Assembly: GCA_902584995.1 (NCBI GenBank)
Contig: CACICF010000003.1
Coordinates: 1-64,000 of the forward strand
Length of the DNA: 64,000 bases
From: an uncultured Pelagibacteraceae bacterium
GTDB lineage: Bacteria > Pseudomonadota > Alphaproteobacteria > Pelagibacterales > Pelagibacteraceae
Direction of reading: 5' to 3'
Shown in pieces: positions 61,441 to 64,000 of this stretch (position 1 is the stretch's first letter; each line of letters starts with the position of its first letter). A model generated the notes under the pieces. It had not been told where the DNA came from and did not search any database. It saw only the letters and a program-made list of their open reading frames with translations. Both the position numbers and the translations under genes were made by a program.

Positions 61441-62607
61441 TTAATCAGGAAATGGTAAAGAAGTTATAATGCCTTTTCTGTTTTTTCCATTAAAAGTGTT
61501 TATAAAAACTTCATTCCCTAAATCCCAAAAATCTCTATTTATCATTGATAAACCTATATTTTTCATAATTCTTGGGGAATAAATTCCAGATGCTATTTGA
61601 CCAATCTTTTTATTGTTTTTTGAGTATACTGGCAAAGGAACTCCCGTTGGTTTACAGGGTTCGCCATCAAAAATTATTCCTCTCATCTGTTGTTTAATTC
61701 CTTCAGATTGAATCTTTCTCAAAGCATCTTTTCCAATAAAATCATGATCATCTTCTTGTTTACAATATTTCTCAAGATTGCATTCTAGCGGGTTATTTTC
61801 TCTGGTGAAATCATTACCATAGGACATAAGTCCTGCCTCAATTCTATCAATTAGGTTTGGACATCCTGGAGATATATTAAATTTTTGACCATGATCCCAA
61901 ATGATATCCCAAAGCTTTTCACCAAGTTCAATCTCATTAAAATGAGTTTCAAATCCTTTGAAATAAATTTCAAAACCATCTTGCTTACTATATCCAGACC
62001 TAGCGATTACCTGTTTTGTACCCAAAAAATCAAAAACTTTAAAATTAAAAAATTTTAATTTTTTTATGTCTTCACCAAATATTGAAATCAATAGGTCTTC
62101 AGATTTAGGACCTTGAATAGCTAGCGGGTAAACATCAGGCTCAATAATTTCAACATCTAATTTTGATCCTAAAGCAATTCCTTTCGCCCAAAGCAAAATA
62201 TCTGAGTCTGCTATTGAAATCCAAAACATATCATCATCTAATTTTAATAAAACTGGGTCATTAATCATCCCAGCAGTTTCATCTATAATTGGTATATAAA
62301 AACATTTGCCTGTCTCCATTTTTTTTATAGATCTTGGTGTAATTTTTTGCACAAGCTTTTCTGCGTCTGGACCTGTAATTTGTACTTGTCTTTGACATGA
62401 CACATCCCAAACTTGAACATTTTCTCTTAAATGCCAGTAATCTTCTTCAACAGTATTTTTAAAACCTTTTGGTAGTAGCATGTGATTGACAACAGTAAAA
62501 TCAGATACTCCACATTCCTCTACTTTATTTGTAAATGGAGTTCGTCTTATACGTCTAGACATGTTTAGTTTAATATTTTTAATTATATTTGAAGTAGAAA
62601 TTGACAT
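61441..62607 (-). CDS. DmdA-like tetrahydrofolate-dependent demethylase (GcvT family)
   Basis: A 388-residue GcvT-fold protein. SRRIRRTPFTNKVEE, YWHLRENVQVWDVS, AIQGPKS, ARSGYSKQDG and SPGCPNLIDRIEAGLMSYGND match what I recall of DMSP demethylase of Pelagibacter block for block. In that enzyme the AR-SGW residue is Trp (197 in my memory) and is Tyr206 here; the Tyr 9 residues later is kept (Tyr215). This suggests DmdA or a close paralogue acting on a related methylated onium compound. An internal ATG at 62562 (before SRRIRR) is a possible alternative start; neither start has a clear Shine-Dalgarno. Confidence 0.65.
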   Translation of the reverse strand: MSISTSNIIKNIKLNMSRRIRRTPFTNKVEECGVSDFTVVNHMLLPKGFKNTVEEDYWHLRENVQVWDVSCQRQVQITGPDAEKLVQKITPRSIKKMETGKCFYIPIIDETAGMINDPVLLKLDDDMFWISIADSDILLWAKGIALGSKLDVEIIEPDVYPLAIQGPKSEDLLISIFGEDIKKLKFFNFKVFDFLGTKQVIARSGYSKQDGFEIYFKGFETHFNEIELGEKLWDIIWDHGQKFNISPGCPNLIDRIEAGLMSYGNDFTRENNPLECNLEKYCKQEDDHDFIGKDALRKIQSEGIKQQMRGIIFDGEPCKPTGVPLPVYSKNNKKIGQIASGIYSPRIMKNIGLSMINRDFWDLGNEVFINTFNGKNRKGIITSLPFPD

Positions 62608-62612
62608 AATAT

Positions 62613-63077
62613 TTATCTAAAATTTTTAGTAGTTTGAATATAATATTTTTTTTCAACAAATTTACATCTTCCAGAACTATCAAAATCAGTTATAGTTTCT
62701 TCTCCATCGCTTTTTGCCCAAAAATAAGATGATCTTTTATAAATGTAATCATCGACTGGTTTTATAAATTTAAATTCTTCACTATTTTTGAATTCTTTAT
62801 CATCCCAATTTATGGAATAACTAAATCCCAATTTATTTTTTTTTATTTTTTCATTAAAACTAATTTGATAACCATCTTCCTCTAAAATATAGAAAGCCTC
62901 AGCTTTGGAGCTTTTTATTTTAACTAAAATTTTACCACCATCGTTTCCTTTAATTAAATAACCACCATCAGCTCTTATATTATCAATTATACTTTCGCAG
63001 CTTAGATAAATATCTTTTGCATTTAAATTTGAAGAAAATATAAATATTGAAAAAAAAAATAAAATCTTATATTTCAT
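62613..63077 (-). CDS. Small secreted protein of unknown function
   Basis: About 154 residues from the chosen start. A signal peptide is clear (MKYKILFFFSIFIFSSNLNA). The mature part is beta-rich by eye, with two Cys (LSCES and GRCKF) that could form a disulfide, and contains no known motif. I chose the ATG at 63077, which leaves a 2 bp gap to the upstream gene; a start 18 bases earlier would overlap that gene and put charged residues ahead of the signal. It lies 5 bp before the DmdA-like gene. Confidence 0.65.
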   Translation of the reverse strand: MKYKILFFFSIFIFSSNLNAKDIYLSCESIIDNIRADGGYLIKGNDGGKILVKIKSSKAEAFYILEEDGYQISFNEKIKKNKLGFSYSINWDDKEFKNSEEFKFIKPVDDYIYKRSSYFWAKSDGEETITDFDSSGRCKFVEKKYYIQTTKNFR

Positions 63078-63079
63078 TT

Positions 63080-63415
63080 TTATTCTGACCACCACACAGT
63101 ATAGCTATTTTTAGAAATTATAATTGGAATATGATAATTTTTATTTGGTTTTTCCATTCTAAATTTTATATTTATTTCTGAAATTATCTTTTTTTCATTA
63201 AAATATTTTCCAGTTTTACAAACTATTTCATACTCACACTTGCAGTCCTCTTTACTTAATTCAAATTCTTGAAGTATTCGACCACCTTCATCAGATTTAG
63301 TTTCAAAGAAAGCTTTCTTTTCCCCATTTTCAATAATTTGATAAATAATTACATCAACATTTGCAGCGTGAGATCCATTTGTGGCGTCTAATAAGTGTGA
63401 TGAAAATATTGCCAT
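63080..63415 (-). CDS. 5-Hydroxyisourate-hydrolase-like (transthyretin-related) protein
   Basis: A 111-residue protein with the HIUase/transthyretin fold. His7 (SSHLLDA), Arg46 (GGRIL) and His95 (NYHIPIIIS) match the active-site residues of HIUase in uric acid breakdown. The C-terminal YRG(S/T) signature, which carries catalytic residues, is absent: the chain ends SYTVWWSE. It may therefore be inactive as HIUase or act on another substrate. No urate oxidase or OHCU decarboxylase lies nearby. It lies 1 bp after a TPP enzyme gene. Confidence 0.75.
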   Translation of the reverse strand: MAIFSSHLLDATNGSHAANVDVIIYQIIENGEKKAFFETKSDEGGRILQEFELSKEDCKCEYEIVCKTGKYFNEKKIISEINIKFRMEKPNKNYHIPIIISKNSYTVWWSE

Positions 63416-63416
63416 T

Positions 63417-64000
63417 TTATTCTATTGATGACTTCTCTCTTTTACTTGCAACTGCAGAGACTATTGGGCTTAGTACTGGTTTTGCTTTGACATTTACACA
63501 TGCAGGTTTTCCACTTTCCATTGCCCTTTTAAGCGCCGGTGCTAGTTCTTCTCTTTTATTGACTAATTCTCCATACCCTCCAAAACCCTCAAATATCTTA
63601 TGAAATGGTATATCTCGAAAATCAGTTGCAACGCTTTTCCCACTTTTAAATAACCTCTCTTGTTGTTGCCCTATTGAGGCCAATCCACCATTGTTATCAA
63701 TTACAACAGTAATAGGTTTTTTTTCATAAAATACACTTTCAATAGACATACCTCCTGATAAAAACGCACCATCTCCACTTATTAGAACAACATTTGAGTC
63801 TGGATTGTGATTTTTAGCAGATAAAGCGAACGAAACCCCAACACCTAACATACTAAAAGTTCCAGGATGTAAGATACCTTTTAATTTTTTACCTTTTGCA
63901 CCAGCAATATTAATTGCAATCTCTGACCAGAAATGGGTATTTCCTCCATCTATAACAAGCCAGTCATTTTCACCCATTGCTTCTTGGACATCTAATGAAA
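63417..64000 (-). CDS. TPP-binding enzyme, C-terminal part (cut by window edge)
   Basis: The frame is open to the right end of the window (codons before the ATG at 63977 read on as SLDVQEA), so the gene starts outside. The visible part is the PP (TPP-pyrophosphate-binding) domain: DGGNTHFWSEIA, GTFSMLGVG, the motif GDG (in ISGDGAFLSG) and its paired VVIDNNGG about 26 residues later. This fits acetolactate synthase-like, oxalyl-CoA decarboxylase-like or glyoxylate carboligase-like enzymes; the missing N-terminal domain prevents a choice. It is one of two TPP enzymes here and differs in subfamily from the one at 20017-21717. Confidence 0.8.
   Translation of the reverse strand, partial: SLDVQEAMGENDWLVIDGGNTHFWSEIAINIAGAKGKKLKGILHPGTFSMLGVGVSFALSAKNHNPDSNVVLISGDGAFLSGGMSIESVFYEKKPITVVIDNNGGLASIGQQQERLFKSGKSVATDFRDIPFHKIFEGFGGYGELVNKREELAPALKRAMESGKPACVNVKAKPVLSPIVSAVASKREKSSIE

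Noticed and set aside
61441-62607. Calling the GcvT-fold protein glycine cleavage T protein
   Set aside because: No GcvH or GcvP nearby, and the N-terminal SRRIRRTPF and YWHLRENVQVWDV blocks are DmdA-type.
1-64000. RNA genes, CRISPR arrays, insertion sequences, integrases or attachment sites
   Set aside because: No gap is long enough for rRNA, no tRNA-like cloverleaf or repeat array was seen in the gaps, and no transposase or integrase is encoded.

Overview
The window is 64 kb of very AT-rich, densely packed DNA. Many genes overlap by 1-8 bp or lie 0-5 bp apart, and no stretch over about 120 bp lacks a gene. There are no rRNAs, tRNAs, CRISPR arrays, insertion sequences or phage genes, and I recognise no DNA-binding transcription regulator. 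Gene content (many ABC uptake systems, DMT exporters, 2-oxoglutarate oxygenases, a DmdA-like demethylase, quaternary-amine catabolism) and AT-richness fit a streamlined marine alphaproteobacterium, most likely Pelagibacterales (SAR11) or a similar lineage. That assignment rests on recognition of families, not on a computed phylogeny.

Region 1 (1-16.2 kb): a DUF1479 oxygenase cut by the left edge, a glutaredoxin and a DUF2805 protein. A LysE-type exporter with a structured leader follows. Then comes a nearly continuous plus-strand run: substrate-binding protein, terminator hairpin, LivHMGF, AzlCD, a secreted pentapeptide-repeat protein, a GlaH/CsiD-type glutarate hydroxylase, a ProC-like reductase, a second Liv system (GFHM) and an ArgO/LysE exporter. 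A membrane-anchored binding protein faces the second system from the other strand.

Region 2 (16.3-22.9 kb): a tight minus-strand operon of flavin-dependent LLM monooxygenase, Xsc/acetolactate-synthase-like TPP enzyme, AA_synth (DUF1185) protein, alpha/beta hydrolase, aldehyde dehydrogenase and DMT exporter. Its substrate is unknown.

Region 3 (23-42.1 kb): a quaternary-ammonium island. Gamma-butyrobetaine dioxygenase-like, carnitine dehydrogenase (CdhA), dehydrocarnitine-cleaving BKACE enzyme (CdhC) and betainyl-CoA thioesterase (CdhB) together would turn gamma-butyrobetaine into glycine betaine plus acetoacetate. They lie with a ProX binding protein, a fused double ProW permease and two ProV ATPases, and with a choline-dehydrogenase-like GMC oxidase, CitE-like lyase, class II aldolase and further oxygenases. 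A second LLM/hydrolase pair sits here.

Region 4 (42.1-53.8 kb): two converging operons. One has iron-dependent alcohol dehydrogenase, amidase, DMT exporter and homocysteine S-methyltransferase. The other has DMT exporter, beta-hydroxyacid dehydrogenase, aldehyde dehydrogenase, VOC protein, a second homocysteine S-methyltransferase, MsrA and a serine hydrolase. The methyltransferases could use methyl groups from betaine or related compounds.

Region 5 (53.9-60.3 kb): an EutA-like isomerase/racemase and an ectoine-hydrolase-like M24 enzyme without metal ligands, followed by a PotABCD-type uptake system. Region 6 (60.3-64 kb): thiolase, DmdA-like tetrahydrofolate demethylase, a small secreted protein, a 5-hydroxyisourate-hydrolase-like protein lacking its usual C-terminal motif, and a TPP enzyme cut by the right edge.

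Overall the region looks like a scavenging and oxidation locus for small methylated and nitrogenous osmolytes: uptake, oxidation or cleavage, methyl transfer and export of products.
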